Shown here: piece after piece, positions 8,998-18,468 of the stretch | Position numbering within the stretch: the stretch's first letter is position 1 | Layout of the letters: each line of letters begins with the position of its first letter | Assembly (NCBI GenBank): GCA_910585275.1 | Contig: CAJUCW010000009.1 | Span: forward strand, 1-64,000 | Reading direction: 5' to 3' | Source of the DNA: an uncultured Muribaculaceae bacterium | GTDB taxonomy: Bacteria > Bacteroidota > Bacteroidia > Bacteroidales > Muribaculaceae | Length of the DNA: 64,000 bases | The notes under the pieces: model-generated | Databases searched by the model: none | What the model saw: the letters and a program-made list of their open reading frames with translations, nothing else | Told to the model about the DNA's origin: nothing | Position numbers and translations under genes: made by a program

Positions 8998-10104
8998 TTA
9001 TTTGCCCAGACGTGTTTCCCAATGTTTTAGAAAACGGTCGGCAACGATTCTTACATCATTGTTTTTCTCCACGAGGGCACGCCCTTGACGGCCCATTTCA
9101 TATAGAGGGGAAGGGTCGATAACGAGGCTTCGGAGACGTTGCTCGATGTCTGTGTCGAGAGGCGACAACGAGAGGATGGGGCGTTCAGTGGGTTTTCCTA
9201 TGTATTCGTAATATTCCGGTTGCGCACCAGACCCTGCTACCTTCCCTAATGCCATTGCCTGTAGGGCATTTGTGGCGGGGGAATAGCTGTAGAGCTGGTC
9301 GAGCACTATGTGGCTTTGGCTCATTCTGGTAAGGTACTCTCGAAGCGACACGTCGCTTACGCGTTCTACATTAACTTTGCCGGGAAGCTCGTTTTGAAGT
9401 TTATTTGCCATGTCAAGGAGTATGCGGGTGCCTTTCTGGGTCTCCATGCCGCTGCGCATCCCTATGAAGATACGCACCGCCCCGTCGATGTTTAATGGGG
9501 AGTAGGGGAGTGTCGAAAGGTCAATGGGGAGATTCGTGAAAGTAAGTCGCTCCCCCAAAACTCCTTTCGCTGCCATGTCGTACTCCGGAAGCACGGACAT
9601 GGCCCCGTCCAATTCCCGATATAGATATTCGCTCCATCGCCTGTTGGTATCCGATATCCATCCCGGCATGTGTTCCGGCCTTTCGCGGCAATAATCGTTG
9701 AGCATTTTCCCCGTTTTGAATTCTGAGAAACGGAAAATCTCGGCATCCGCGCAGGCTTTTACGAAATAATAGTCGTCGCCGGCGAGGGTTAGAAACATCC
9801 CGCCGTTCTCGTATTTGATTTTATCGAAGAAATATTTGATTTTTCCGGGTTTCAGCGACAGGAAGTTGGAATTTATAAGTTGCACGGCATCATAACCTTT
9901 AAACTCCGGCAGCAGGGAAAACAATTTTATAAGATATTTGAACCCTCCCGCCATACCGGGTTTGCGCTCGATGAAAATATCGGAATGGGTGTCCATGTAG
10001 CCACATCGGTCTGACACTACCGTCACTTGGTGTCCCTTGCGCCGTAATTCGGCTGCCAGGCAGGCGTGGAGGTTGGAATAGTCGCCTATAAAAAGTATCT
10101 TCAT
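8998..10104 (-). CDS. GT-B fold glycosyltransferase (family 4-like)
   Basis: A 368-residue protein. It begins MKILFIGDYSNLHACLAAELRRKGHQVTVVSD, the N-terminal Rossmann strand/helix of GT-B enzymes, and its C-terminal half has the nucleotide-sugar domain with IFIGMRSGMETQKGTRILLDMA and the acidic stretch SHIVLDQLYSYSPATNALQAMALGK, which corresponds to the E-x7-E region of GT4 enzymes although the first Glu is not obvious. It overlaps the upstream glycosyltransferase by one base in a TAATG stop/start, implying translational coupling. Donor and acceptor cannot be read from the sequence. Confidence 0.78.
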   Translation of the reverse strand: MKILFIGDYSNLHACLAAELRRKGHQVTVVSDRCGYMDTHSDIFIERKPGMAGGFKYLIKLFSLLPEFKGYDAVQLINSNFLSLKPGKIKYFFDKIKYENGGMFLTLAGDDYYFVKACADAEIFRFSEFKTGKMLNDYCRERPEHMPGWISDTNRRWSEYLYRELDGAMSVLPEYDMAAKGVLGERLTFTNLPIDLSTLPYSPLNIDGAVRIFIGMRSGMETQKGTRILLDMANKLQNELPGKVNVERVSDVSLREYLTRMSQSHIVLDQLYSYSPATNALQAMALGKVAGSGAQPEYYEYIGKPTERPILSLSPLDTDIEQRLRSLVIDPSPLYEMGRQGRALVEKNNDVRIVADRFLKHWETRLGK

Positions 10105-10946
10105 TATTCGGTTTTTGCTACGTTTTTTGTGTTAAACAATTTCGAGGCGTGCAGACGTGTGTCTTTCCAGCCGGACAAGGCGAGAAGAAGGCATTTTATG
10201 AATCCGGCATCAGATTGGCGCGACGAGCGCCAGGCTTTTAAAATAACCCTCAATAAACCGGTGGTTTTATTCAGCCTTGAAATTACTGCCCCTTGTGCGC
10301 GGAGCACTGACGGACGGCTCATGTCTCGAATACCGGTGCTTTGGCCGTAATGCACGGCAATCGTTGCGGGACGGTAGGCCCCTTTTAGTCCCTGCCGCAG
10401 GGCATCATGGAGCCAAAGGTCTTCTTCTCCGCAAGGGTAGGTGCTCCCGACCCCGAAATTCTCGTTGAAAAATATACGCTTTCCTACGACGGAATCCCTT
10501 CTGAAAGCGAGTTCAACAGAAGATATGAAATATCCTTTCGGAGGACGGCTGAGGTCGAAAGATGTGGCGGGATAATTTTTCTCAGTTTTGCCATCGCGGT
10601 TCGTATATTGCAAGGCGATAACGTCGAGTTCAGGTGATTTGTCGAAAGTCGTGATTATCGTTTCCAGTCCTTCGGGAATGAAGTCAAGGTCATCGTCAGC
10701 AATAAGGCAGTAAGGGGCGTAGGCTTCACGAAGCAGTATATTGCGGTTCTTCGAAAGCCCTCTTGAAGAAGAGAATATGACTTTTAGATCATCGCGAATT
10801 AATGATACCGGGATGGCAGGCACCACTTCGGGAGCCTGGCACGACACAAGATATTCGACCCCCTCGATTTCGGGGAGCCGGTTTTGGGAAATGCGGTCAA
10901 GTCCCTCCTGTCCGTATGTGGCTATAAGCACCTGCAGTTTTGTCAT
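10104..10946 (-). CDS. Family 2-like glycosyltransferase
   Basis: A 280-residue GT-A protein with KLQVLIATYGQEGLDRI at the start, the DDD metal site in CLIADDDLDFIPEG (about residue 80), FGVGSTYPCGEEDLWLHDALRQG (acceptor base region), and a C-terminal basic helix. This set fits small transferases of surface polysaccharide loci. It is the first gene of the minus-strand unit with the GT-B transferase and the flippase; the 1-nt overlap at 10104 supports co-transcription. The 130-bp gap to the divergent plus-strand glycosyltransferase holds a palindromic repeat. Confidence 0.85.
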   Translation of the reverse strand: MTKLQVLIATYGQEGLDRISQNRLPEIEGVEYLVSCQAPEVVPAIPVSLIRDDLKVIFSSSRGLSKNRNILLREAYAPYCLIADDDLDFIPEGLETIITTFDKSPELDVIALQYTNRDGKTEKNYPATSFDLSRPPKGYFISSVELAFRRDSVVGKRIFFNENFGVGSTYPCGEEDLWLHDALRQGLKGAYRPATIAVHYGQSTGIRDMSRPSVLRAQGAVISRLNKTTGLLRVILKAWRSSRQSDAGFIKCLLLALSGWKDTRLHASKLFNTKNVAKTE

Positions 10947-10979
10947 TGATTAACGATAAGTATTGACTTCTGTGCAAAT

Positions 10980-11000
10980 AAACATGCCGGAGGCATGTCC
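10980..11000. repeat. Dispersed palindromic repeat, copy 1
   Basis: A 21-bp sequence whose core ACATGCCGGAGGCATGT is a palindrome (7-bp arms, GGA centre). The same 21 bp occurs inverted at 54600-54620. Both copies are intergenic. Confidence 0.7.
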
Positions 11001-11075
11001 CTACAATGGTTGCACCTCATTCTGTTTTAATTAACGGATAAAATCGAAAAAAATTCATTATCTTCGCGATAGATT

Positions 11076-12086
11076 ATGAGCAAAGAGATTAACAATCGTG
11101 AGGAGGTATCTGTGGTGGTTCCTGTTTATAACAGGGAGCGGATTGTGGCGGATACCCTCGACAGTATAAAAGGTCAGACCTACAGACCGCTGCATCTCAT
11201 CTTGGTTGATAATAATTCCTCCGACTCATCCCTTGACGTGCTGAACATCTGGAAAGCTGGGAATGAAGAGGATGGATTCAAGGTTACGGTTGTCAGCGAA
11301 CTTACCTCGGGAGCGGCGGCTGCGCGTAATCGCGGTTTAAGGGAGGTTTCGACCGATAAATTGGTGTTTTTTGACTCCGACGATGTGATGGGGAGCGAAA
11401 TGATTGAATGTGGGATGGATGTGTTCGCCAGGCATCCGGATGTCATGTTCGTTTATTGGCGGCATGAAAGGGAATGTCTTGGCGGAGGTGTCCGTAGAAG
11501 TCATTTCACCACCGCCGATAAAATGGAATGTCATCTGGTCCATGCGTTGCTTAATACGCCTTCATATCTGGTTAGAACGGACTATGTGAGGAAAATCGGA
11601 GGATGGGACGAAGATGCACGTGTGTGGGATGATTTTGAACTTGGAGTGAGGATGCTGTTGCCGGCAGTAAAATCGGTGGGGATAGATAGTGTGCTTTACA
11701 CTGTCAGAAGCCAGGAAGAATCCATAACAGGCACGGAATTCACATCGAGGGCGGGTCAATGGGAAAAGGTGCTCGACAAGATTGAACGGAACATTGCCGC
11801 AAGCGATGCCGAGGACAAGGAAAGGATGCTCCGGATTGTCGATTACCGCAGAATCATTCTCGCCGCCCATTACGCGAAAGAGGGCAGCACGAAGCTTTCA
11901 GAAGAATTGAAAACCTCGGTCCTTTCCAAAAAATTGAAAACCTCGGTCCTTTCAGAAGAATTGAAAAAAGGCGCACTTACCGACAACAGACTATCCCGGT
12001 TCCAAAAAGTACTCCTGAAATTCGCCTACACCTACACTCGCCACGGAGGCCGCGGCGCCTGGCTCCTCCTCCGCCATTTTTTGTAA
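11076..12086 (+). CDS. Family 2 glycosyltransferase with C-terminal 9-residue repeat
   Basis: A 336-residue GT-A enzyme: VSVVVPVYNRERIVADTLDSI at the start, LVDNNSSDSS, FFDSDDVMG as the DxD metal site (about residue 90) and GGWDEDARVWDDFEL as the catalytic-base region. The acidic and aromatic motifs are intact. Near the C-terminus, from residue 274, three copies of a 9-residue unit of the form LSxxLKTSV (third copy altered) come from a 27-bp tandem repeat at 11895-11975. TATCTTCGC at 11059-11067 is a plausible -7 promoter box. It diverges from the other two transferases. Confidence 0.88.
   Translation: MSKEINNREEVSVVVPVYNRERIVADTLDSIKGQTYRPLHLILVDNNSSDSSLDVLNIWKAGNEEDGFKVTVVSELTSGAAAARNRGLREVSTDKLVFFDSDDVMGSEMIECGMDVFARHPDVMFVYWRHERECLGGGVRRSHFTTADKMECHLVHALLNTPSYLVRTDYVRKIGGWDEDARVWDDFELGVRMLLPAVKSVGIDSVLYTVRSQEESITGTEFTSRAGQWEKVLDKIERNIAASDAEDKERMLRIVDYRRIILAAHYAKEGSTKLSEELKTSVLSKKLKTSVLSEELKKGALTDNRLSRFQKVLLKFAYTYTRHGGRGAWLLLRHFL
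11895..11975 (+). repeat. 27-bp tandem repeat (3 units) inside a glycosyltransferase
   Basis: Three in-frame 27-bp units at 11895-11921, 11922-11948 and 11949-11975 share CTTTC at the start and AATTGAAAA in the middle. The first two end in CCTCGGTC and the third diverges at its end. Slippage here would add or remove 9 residues without breaking the frame. Confidence 0.8.
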
Positions 12087-12184
12087 TAATTCCAGTTTGA
12101 GGGGAAACGGATTCCCTTGTCTCAAAGAGACAGGGTACGGGACAAGAGAAAGGAGAGCTGGCACAGGATTCGAGGAGAGAAAGG

Positions 12185-13345
12185 CTAGCGTTTGCGGCGG
12201 CGGACGGATTTTGAGGCGCTGCTGCTGGAGGATGAGGAGCTGACCTTGGGCTTCTTTGTGGAGGTTTTCTTGGCGGAGGTCTTGCTCTTGGTGGAGGCGC
12301 GTTTCTTGGCGCGTGCGGACACTACTTTCTTCTCTGCCACGGCTTCCGTGTCGGTGACTGTTGTGCGTTCGGGGATGCTGTCGCCGGAGGCTATGGCTTT
12401 GGCGGCAGCATCAGCCGCCGCATCCTGTTTCTCTTTCATGGCGAGATAGGTTTCGCGGTCGGGCACCCAGAGGTCTTTGCCGTAGGTGCGGAGACGGTTG
12501 TCGATGCTGTCCTGGGCACGTTTGCGGTCATCTTCGTCGGGGAACATCTGCGCCATCGAGAGGTTGCGCAGGTTGCGTGTCTTATAGATTTCTCCGTCAT
12601 ACATCCCGAGGTTGAAATAGTCGTCGATGGAATATTGGGCGAGGTTGTTGTCGTCGTTGAGGAAGACGTATTGCTGCGATATGTAAGGGCGCAATGCATC
12701 GTATTTCACCCAGAACATGGGGAATTTCGCTTCGCCCCCGAAGTCGCCCGAACGGTTGAGCACGGGGCAGATAGCTTCCACTCTGGTCTTCATCCGGTTG
12801 GAGCGGCGGTCGAATTCCCATTTTTCGATGATGTAGTAGTTGAGCACCTGCCCGGTGGGTACGTCGGCCTCCTCGATTACGAATTTGGGATTCTTCTCGG
12901 TGGAGCCTTTCGCTTCCTGTGCATATATGCCGAAACGTTCGAGCATGTCTGCCACGTTCATTTTATACTGGTCGGTGAAAACCTCGCGTCCGTCAAGATA
13001 CTCGTATGCGGGAATCTTTCCGTCAACCACAAGCTTGAGCATGATGCGAAAAAGGTTTTCCTGTCCGTCAACCACATCTTCCGGAAAATAAAGCGGCGCG
13101 TTCTGCACCTTGGTCAAGTCGAGCTGACGATAAATCTGGCGCATATATGAAAGGTCGGCGTCGTGGGGTTCCTTCGTTTCGAAGAAGCCCTGCATGCGTC
13201 CGGAAATCTTCGGACCGCTCTCCACGTTTTTTTTGTCACGTTCCGAGCGTTTTCGCACGCCGCTTGCATTTTCCACCTGGGCGCAGGCGCCTATCGCGAC
13301 CATCACCGCCGCGACCACCGATAATATTTTGCGGAAATTCATCAT
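12185..13345 (-). CDS. gldN: Type IX secretion periplasmic ring protein GldN/PorN
   Basis: A 386-residue exported protein (signal peptide ending ACAQ). Its central region, with YMRQIYRQLDLTKVQNAPLYFP, QENLFRIMLKLVVDGKIPAYEY, WVKYDALRPYISQQYVF and SIDDYFNLGMYDGEIYK strung along about residues 65-270, is the conserved GldN/PorN body. With GldK it forms the periplasmic/outer-membrane ring of the type IX secretion system. The C-terminal 70 residues are a low-complexity Lys/Ser/Thr tail (AKKRASTKSKTSAKK, then a Ser run, ending RRRKR), which looks lineage-specific. It is the last gene of the minus-strand porT-porP-gldKLMN run, 51 nt after gldM. Confidence 0.95.
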   Translation of the reverse strand: MMNFRKILSVVAAVMVAIGACAQVENASGVRKRSERDKKNVESGPKISGRMQGFFETKEPHDADLSYMRQIYRQLDLTKVQNAPLYFPEDVVDGQENLFRIMLKLVVDGKIPAYEYLDGREVFTDQYKMNVADMLERFGIYAQEAKGSTEKNPKFVIEEADVPTGQVLNYYIIEKWEFDRRSNRMKTRVEAICPVLNRSGDFGGEAKFPMFWVKYDALRPYISQQYVFLNDDNNLAQYSIDDYFNLGMYDGEIYKTRNLRNLSMAQMFPDEDDRKRAQDSIDNRLRTYGKDLWVPDRETYLAMKEKQDAAADAAAKAIASGDSIPERTTVTDTEAVAEKKVVSARAKKRASTKSKTSAKKTSTKKPKVSSSSSSSSASKSVRRRKR

Positions 13346-13396
13346 TCTGTCTTGTTTTCGTTAGTTTGTATCCACCGTTTTCCAGACGGTTGCCGG

Positions 13397-14971
13397 TTAG
13401 TTCAGGGCGACTTCCATTGCAGGGATGTCGCGGGTTATTCCGTCGGGACCTTTCGCCTTCACGTTGGAGATAAAGAAAGACCTTCCGGGTTTGAGACGTT
13501 TGAACTGCTCTTTCTGTCGCGTGGAGAAAGCCGCCCCGTTGCTCACTTCAGGGATGGCGTTGCCCATGGAGTCGTAGAAGACCGTGGAGAACGACACCAC
13601 CGAGTATGTCACGTTGAGGATATCGTCGTCGATGGCCGCACCGAGGTTTTCAGCCGCCATAAGGGCCGCTTTAGAGATTTTTTTCGGTGAGCCTTTATAT
13701 TGCACGGGATTACCCTGTGCGTCTTTTACGGGTATGAACGGCGTGGGGTCGGGAAGCTTACGTACGCGGAACGTCATTGACCCTACCTGCTGCGAGCGTC
13801 CGTCAATCTGGGCGGATACTGAGATTACAGCTTCGGTCCCGACTTTTCCGGAGTGGGCTACCCAATGGTCGCCGCTTCTGGTGAGAGTGCCGTTGGTCAT
13901 CGTGGCGTTGACGGCATTCATCGGCACTCCCGGCACGGATATGCTTATCGGGTTGTCGATACCGGCGTAGAGCACGTTCATCATGGTTGCGGATATGGTT
14001 GCCATAGGCTCCATCACCGTGTAAGACGAACTGAAAGGATGCTTCGCAATCGTGCCGTCGCCTCGCGCCACTTCGATATAGCCCGAATAGTCGTGGCTGC
14101 CTACTGATCCTGCCGTGATTTCAAGGAGTCCGCGGTCGTTGGCGAGTTTGGAGCCGTTGACATACACGGTTGGACGCTGCGTTGTGTCGATTGCCGCAAG
14201 CACGATGCTGGCGGTGTATTTGCCACCCCTCATCACCATGTTGGAGTTGGGGATTACGTAGGCGTTAAGTTCGTTGACCCTCACGTCGCCGATATCGACG
14301 TTGGTGATAAGATTTGACAAAGCCTCGCTTTCTGCCTGGCGTATATCGTTCTGGAGTTTGGTGAGCAGAGTCACGGCAGCTACAGCCGGCATATTGTCGA
14401 ACATCTTGTTTTCCCACGATACCGGGCCGATTGTGCCCGGGGCGGCGGCAACGTCGGTGGAGAGCATTTCGATTACGGCTTTTCTTTTGGCCGAATCGGC
14501 TATAAGCCCCGCCACAAAGGTGCGGTAGCCTTCCACCTTTTTCTTGAGTTTGCGCCCATGGTTGGAAGTCGGGTTGAGCATTGTCACCGAGGCCGCTTCC
14601 AGGTCGTCGAGGTTGACTATTGCGGTGAAATCGCCCTCCGGCCCGTCGGCTTGGCGTGCAATTTCCGTCTTAAGCGAGTCGATGGTGTTGAAAAGCGACG
14701 ACGATTCATTCCTCAGACGGACCCCTTTTTCATACCAGGGTCCGGTCTTGGCGGGATTTTTTTCGTAAAGTTCCTTCAGATAATGAAACTGCACGTCGTT
14801 TTTCGCCGACATGTTGAGGTTCGTGCGGTGTAGTCCTTCATGCACCTGGTTGAAACCGTTGAGCACATCGCTCGACACGTTTAGGGCAAGCATGGCGGTT
14901 AGGACGATATACATAAGGTTTATCATCCTCTGCCTTGGCGACATCCTCGCTACATTGTTTCCTCCTGCCAC
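13397..14971 (-). CDS. gldM: Type IX secretion motor protein GldM/PorM
   Basis: A 524-residue protein with a short cytoplasmic start (MSPRQRMINLMYIVLTAMLALNVSSDVL) containing one membrane helix, followed by a large periplasmic domain of helical bundle and immunoglobulin-like parts; SVVSFSTVFYDSMGNAIPEVSNGA near the end is typical. GldM and GldL form the proton-driven rotary motor; GldM spans the periplasm to reach the GldK/GldN ring. Length and motifs are those of the family. It lies 51 nt after gldL and 51 nt before gldN, same strand. Confidence 0.96.
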   Translation of the reverse strand: MAGGNNVARMSPRQRMINLMYIVLTAMLALNVSSDVLNGFNQVHEGLHRTNLNMSAKNDVQFHYLKELYEKNPAKTGPWYEKGVRLRNESSSLFNTIDSLKTEIARQADGPEGDFTAIVNLDDLEAASVTMLNPTSNHGRKLKKKVEGYRTFVAGLIADSAKRKAVIEMLSTDVAAAPGTIGPVSWENKMFDNMPAVAAVTLLTKLQNDIRQAESEALSNLITNVDIGDVRVNELNAYVIPNSNMVMRGGKYTASIVLAAIDTTQRPTVYVNGSKLANDRGLLEITAGSVGSHDYSGYIEVARGDGTIAKHPFSSSYTVMEPMATISATMMNVLYAGIDNPISISVPGVPMNAVNATMTNGTLTRSGDHWVAHSGKVGTEAVISVSAQIDGRSQQVGSMTFRVRKLPDPTPFIPVKDAQGNPVQYKGSPKKISKAALMAAENLGAAIDDDILNVTYSVVSFSTVFYDSMGNAIPEVSNGAAFSTRQKEQFKRLKPGRSFFISNVKAKGPDGITRDIPAMEVALN

Positions 14972-15022
14972 GTTGGTTCTGTTGTATTATCGATTAATAA
15001 TGAATTCAGTGTAAATCAGGCC

Positions 15023-15913
15023 TCAATCGTCGTTGTTTGAAAACGGGTTGGAATCCGTGCGTGCACCCATCATGGGATTCTGCATGTTGATTGTCATAGC
15101 CGTAATCATCTTTTCATAGACGGCGTTGAGCTGCTTCATGTATCTTGCCATCTTTTCGGTTTCCTCGCAATATCTTGATGACTCATTGGCCGATTTCTCA
15201 TACATGTCGCGTATATCCTTCATGCTGCGGTTTACGCGGTCGATGGTTTCGAGCTGGCTCGACACGCTTTTGAGCTGGATTTCATAGATTGTGTTGAGAC
15301 CGGCGATGTTTCGGTTGAGGTCGGCCATACGGTCGGCATAACCGGTGGAATTCTCCGAGATGGTTTCGGAGTTGCTTGTGATGGCCCGGTATGACTGCAG
15401 CAAGGCTTCGCTCGCCTCGTTGAGAGATCGGGCGGTGTCCTGCAGACGTTCCATCTGCTCGGAGAGCGATTTCATCCCTTCCACGTATTGTGCCGAGGCA
15501 TCGGCCAATCCATCTACCTGTACGGGGGGTACATATCCGCCGGCCACCGGAGCAGACACTCCGTCGAAGTCTTGCACAAGACCGTTGCTTCCGGAAATGA
15601 CTACGCCTCCACCTCCTCCACCTTGGAAACCGGGACGGTCGTCAGGATTCTTGGAGTCGAGCACAGGGAAAACGTCTTCCCAGTTATATTCCCTGGGGGG
15701 ACGATCGAAAGCCGTGAGTATGAACATGGCGATTTCCGTGCCCATACCTATGCAAAGGAGGGTGTTGCCACCGGGGAGGTGGAGAATCTTGAAAAGCGCA
15801 CCCCAGATTACGATTGCAGCGCCTATTGAATAGGCGAAGTTAAAGAACCGCTGTCCGCCCTCCCCATGGAGAAAGCGCTCTATGCCGTTGGCGTATTTTC
15901 TGATTTTGACCAT
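15023..15913 (-). CDS. gldL: Type IX secretion motor protein GldL/PorL
   Basis: A 296-residue inner-membrane protein. Two membrane helices lie near the N-terminus (about residues 24-42 and 51-68) separated by LHLPGG, and the second carries an intramembrane acidic residue, E60 in GMGTEIAMF, of the kind proposed to couple proton flow. The cytoplasmic remainder is a Gly-rich linker (FQGGGGGGVV) and coiled coil. It is translated from an ATG only 2 nt after the gldK stop, so the two are tightly coupled. Confidence 0.95.
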   Translation of the reverse strand: MVKIRKYANGIERFLHGEGGQRFFNFAYSIGAAIVIWGALFKILHLPGGNTLLCIGMGTEIAMFILTAFDRPPREYNWEDVFPVLDSKNPDDRPGFQGGGGGGVVISGSNGLVQDFDGVSAPVAGGYVPPVQVDGLADASAQYVEGMKSLSEQMERLQDTARSLNEASEALLQSYRAITSNSETISENSTGYADRMADLNRNIAGLNTIYEIQLKSVSSQLETIDRVNRSMKDIRDMYEKSANESSRYCEETEKMARYMKQLNAVYEKMITAMTINMQNPMMGARTDSNPFSNNDD

Positions 15914-15915
15914 CT

Positions 15916-17406
15916 TTATCTCTTTTTCTTTTGGGTGCCTTTTGCAAAACCTATCTGCGAACGGACATTGCGGAACCCTATATATGACCGTTGCTCATTC
16001 TGATATTCCCACATGCGGAGGTCGCTGCGGATATTGTTTGCCACATCTTTCCACGAGCCCCCGCGCACAATCTTGCGCTTCATCTTGTAAGGGTCTTCCT
16101 TAGCTGCGTCGTAGCGGTATTCGGGATTGATGTCGGCAGTCATGTTGTTGATGCTTTCGGTATAGGCGGTCGAAGTCCATTCCGACACGTTGCCCGCCAT
16201 GTCGTAAAGCCCGAATTCATTGGGGCTGAACGTGCCTACGGCGGAGGTGATGACATGGCCGTCTCTCACATAGTCACCGTCCATAGGTTTGAAGTTGGCA
16301 TAGAAGCACCCCCTCTCGTCGTAGGGAAGGGTTTCCTCCCAGGGGTAAGCACTTTCGGAATTGCCGGCTCTTGCGGCATACTCCCATTCCGCCTCAGTGG
16401 GGAGACGGTAAGGCTCCACGTAGATTCCCTCTTTGCCGAGCGAACGGCGTAGATAGTCGGTGCGCCAGTTGGAGAAAGCGTTGGCCTGTTCCCAGCTCAC
16501 ACCAACTACGGGATAGTCGTTGTAGCCGGCATGCGAGAAATACATTCTCGTGTAAGGCTCGTTGTATGCGTTTTCGAAATCGTTTATCCAGCAGGTGGTG
16601 TCGGGATAAATGTTTACTATATAAGTGTTGAGGAAATCGAAATCTCCGGTGAGCGGACGAGTGATTGTTTCCCTGACAATCTCGCCTTCTTCAGAAAAAT
16701 AGGCGGTGTCTTTGGAAATCACGGGTAGGTCGGTCGGCACGGGGAGGTCGGTGTTATATTCCCTGCGGGCCGGGTCGAGGCGGTTTTTACGCTGGGCTGC
16801 CGCCGTGTGGTTGAAGATTTCATAGCGGTAGTTGAGCTGCGTGGGGTCGAGTTCGCGATGCCCCGTGATGGGATTGACGCGATATACGCTTTCAATAGCC
16901 CTTTGCTCGTCTTCGTTGGGATTGCGCCAAGGGATAGGTTTGCTCCAGTTAAGATATGGGGTGACCGGATTCCCCTCGCGGTCTTCCTCGATTTTGAAAG
17001 CCTCGTCGCCTCCGTAGGCTGGATCGGCGAGCCTTTCGCGGATGATGGAGTCGCGCACCCAGAACACAAACTGTTTGTATTTGGAATTTGTGATTTCCGT
17101 TTCGTCCATCCAGAAAGCATCGACCGAAATCCCTTTGGGGTCGGCTTTGATGCCGGCGAGGCTGTCGTCTTTAGAAGGACCCATGGCTATGGCCCCGCGG
17201 TCGATAAGCACCATTCCGTGAGGTGTGGGTTCCGCCCAGGCGAAGCCGCTCACACCTGTCACTTCGCCTCCGCTTGAGCCGCCTCTGCCGGAAAAGCAAG
17301 ACGTCAGCGCGAGTGCGAGCAGCGGAGCGGCCGCCAATGCCCTGACGCCGGGAGAGGCCAGGTGGTTTTTATAGTATTTGAGAGTTCTTTTTATCATCGT
17401 CTTCAT
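15916..17406 (-). CDS. gldK: Type IX secretion lipoprotein GldK/PorK
   Basis: A 496-residue lipoprotein: signal peptide with lipobox LTSC (Cys37), then a formylglycine-generating-enzyme-like (sulfatase-modifying factor) fold. Diagnostic pieces are MVLIDRGAIAMGPSKDDS, FWMDETEITNSKYKQFVFWV, YPVVGVSWEQANAFSNWRTDYL, YRLPTEAEWEYAARAG and YDMAGNVSEWTSTAY with IVRGGSWKD. GldK keeps this fold but serves as a ring component with GldN at the outer membrane. It lies 5 nt after porP and 2 nt before gldL. Confidence 0.96.
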   Translation of the reverse strand: MKTMIKRTLKYYKNHLASPGVRALAAAPLLALALTSCFSGRGGSSGGEVTGVSGFAWAEPTPHGMVLIDRGAIAMGPSKDDSLAGIKADPKGISVDAFWMDETEITNSKYKQFVFWVRDSIIRERLADPAYGGDEAFKIEEDREGNPVTPYLNWSKPIPWRNPNEDEQRAIESVYRVNPITGHRELDPTQLNYRYEIFNHTAAAQRKNRLDPARREYNTDLPVPTDLPVISKDTAYFSEEGEIVRETITRPLTGDFDFLNTYIVNIYPDTTCWINDFENAYNEPYTRMYFSHAGYNDYPVVGVSWEQANAFSNWRTDYLRRSLGKEGIYVEPYRLPTEAEWEYAARAGNSESAYPWEETLPYDERGCFYANFKPMDGDYVRDGHVITSAVGTFSPNEFGLYDMAGNVSEWTSTAYTESINNMTADINPEYRYDAAKEDPYKMKRKIVRGGSWKDVANNIRSDLRMWEYQNEQRSYIGFRNVRSQIGFAKGTQKKKR

Positions 17407-17411
17407 TATCG

Positions 17412-18425
17412 CTACATTATCCTGATAGAACGGTGTTTGTTCTTGTTTTTGCCCGAAAGGTCGAGCTTCAGCTGATAGCCTGCCACGATTTCATGGCTCC
17501 CGGAAGAGGCTCCGGAGAGCGCTGATGTGGGATAGTCGAAAGCATAGCCGAGAAAGAAATTTTTATAATGGGCGCCGACCATTACCGACACCGCGTCATT
17601 CCATCTGTAGCCTACGCCAAACGTTATGAATTTATTGTAGGTGGCCCGCATCGTGACATCGGCTGAAAACGCATCGAAATCAGTTGCCACAAGCAGGGAG
17701 GGCTGCAATTCAAATAACGTATTTTGCAATGCAATATTGCCGCCCGCATCAAAATATAAAGTGCGCGGGAGTTCGGTTTCATATTGCTGTGATTCCGTTG
17801 ATTCGCTCCCTTCCACAGAGAAGCTGACTTTGGGTGAAGTGACGTGCATGGCCGCCACGCCTACGTGGAACAGACGGTGGGTGTAATCCACACCAAATGA
17901 GACGTCAAAGGCGTTGCCTGAAAGGTCTTGTGTCGGGATGGCAGGGTCGGTGGGTTGATGGAAGTCGTCGTCGCCGGGTATATACACTTCCGATCCTTTG
18001 AAGCGGGTGTTGTAGTAGCCGGCCTGCAGCCCTATGCCGAGTTGCCCTTTAAGAAACTTTAACTTGTAGCTTCCCTGTGCGTTGACAAGCATGTTTGAAA
18101 ACAGGCCTATGCTTTCCTGCGATATCGTCACTCCTGCGCCAATCCTTTTCCCCGCCACTTTAAACGGCATGTCGCCTGTGGCCACGAAGCTTTTCGGGGC
18201 ATTGGTTACGCCCACCCATTGCAGCCTTGCACCGCCCCTTATGCGGATAAAATCGGTTTCGCCGGTTTTTGCGGGGTTGTAGAGGGTAGGCATCGCCCAA
18301 TACTGGGAGAAGAGCATGTCGCCTTGAGCCATGGCGGCGCATACGAACGCCGTGACGGCCACGAGCAGAGACACCGTGCGGCGGTAAAGATTTGTGCGTG
18401 ATATGTAGTCGGTTGCGTGTTTCAC
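17412..18425 (-). CDS. porP: PorP/SprF family type IX secretion outer-membrane protein
   Basis: An outer-membrane beta barrel of the PorP/SprF family: after the signal peptide (SLLVAVTAFVCAAMAQ) comes the family block QGDMLFSQYWAMPTLYNPAKTG, then GGARLQWVGVTNAPKSFVATGDMPF and alternating strands to the end (ITFGVGYRWNDAVSVMVGAHY). PorP helps anchor the GldKLMN machine or its effectors. The frame stays open to an ATG at 18494, but that would overlap the porT gene and place 40 non-signal residues in front. I favour a GTG at 18425, which gives a normal basic n-region; the start is uncertain. Confidence 0.88.
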   Translation of the reverse strand: MKHATDYISRTNLYRRTVSLLVAVTAFVCAAMAQGDMLFSQYWAMPTLYNPAKTGETDFIRIRGGARLQWVGVTNAPKSFVATGDMPFKVAGKRIGAGVTISQESIGLFSNMLVNAQGSYKLKFLKGQLGIGLQAGYYNTRFKGSEVYIPGDDDFHQPTDPAIPTQDLSGNAFDVSFGVDYTHRLFHVGVAAMHVTSPKVSFSVEGSESTESQQYETELPRTLYFDAGGNIALQNTLFELQPSLLVATDFDAFSADVTMRATYNKFITFGVGYRWNDAVSVMVGAHYKNFFLGYAFDYPTSALSGASSGSHEIVAGYQLKLDLSGKNKNKHRSIRIM

Positions 18426-18468
18426 TTGAGGTAGGTTGGTTGAGAGGTGTGGGAGAGTGTGTGGTGCA

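Noticed and set aside
8998..12086. A second full capsule locus at 7.5-12 kb
   Set aside because: Only a flippase and three transferases are present, with no polymerase, export protein, initiating transferase or sugar-nucleotide genes.
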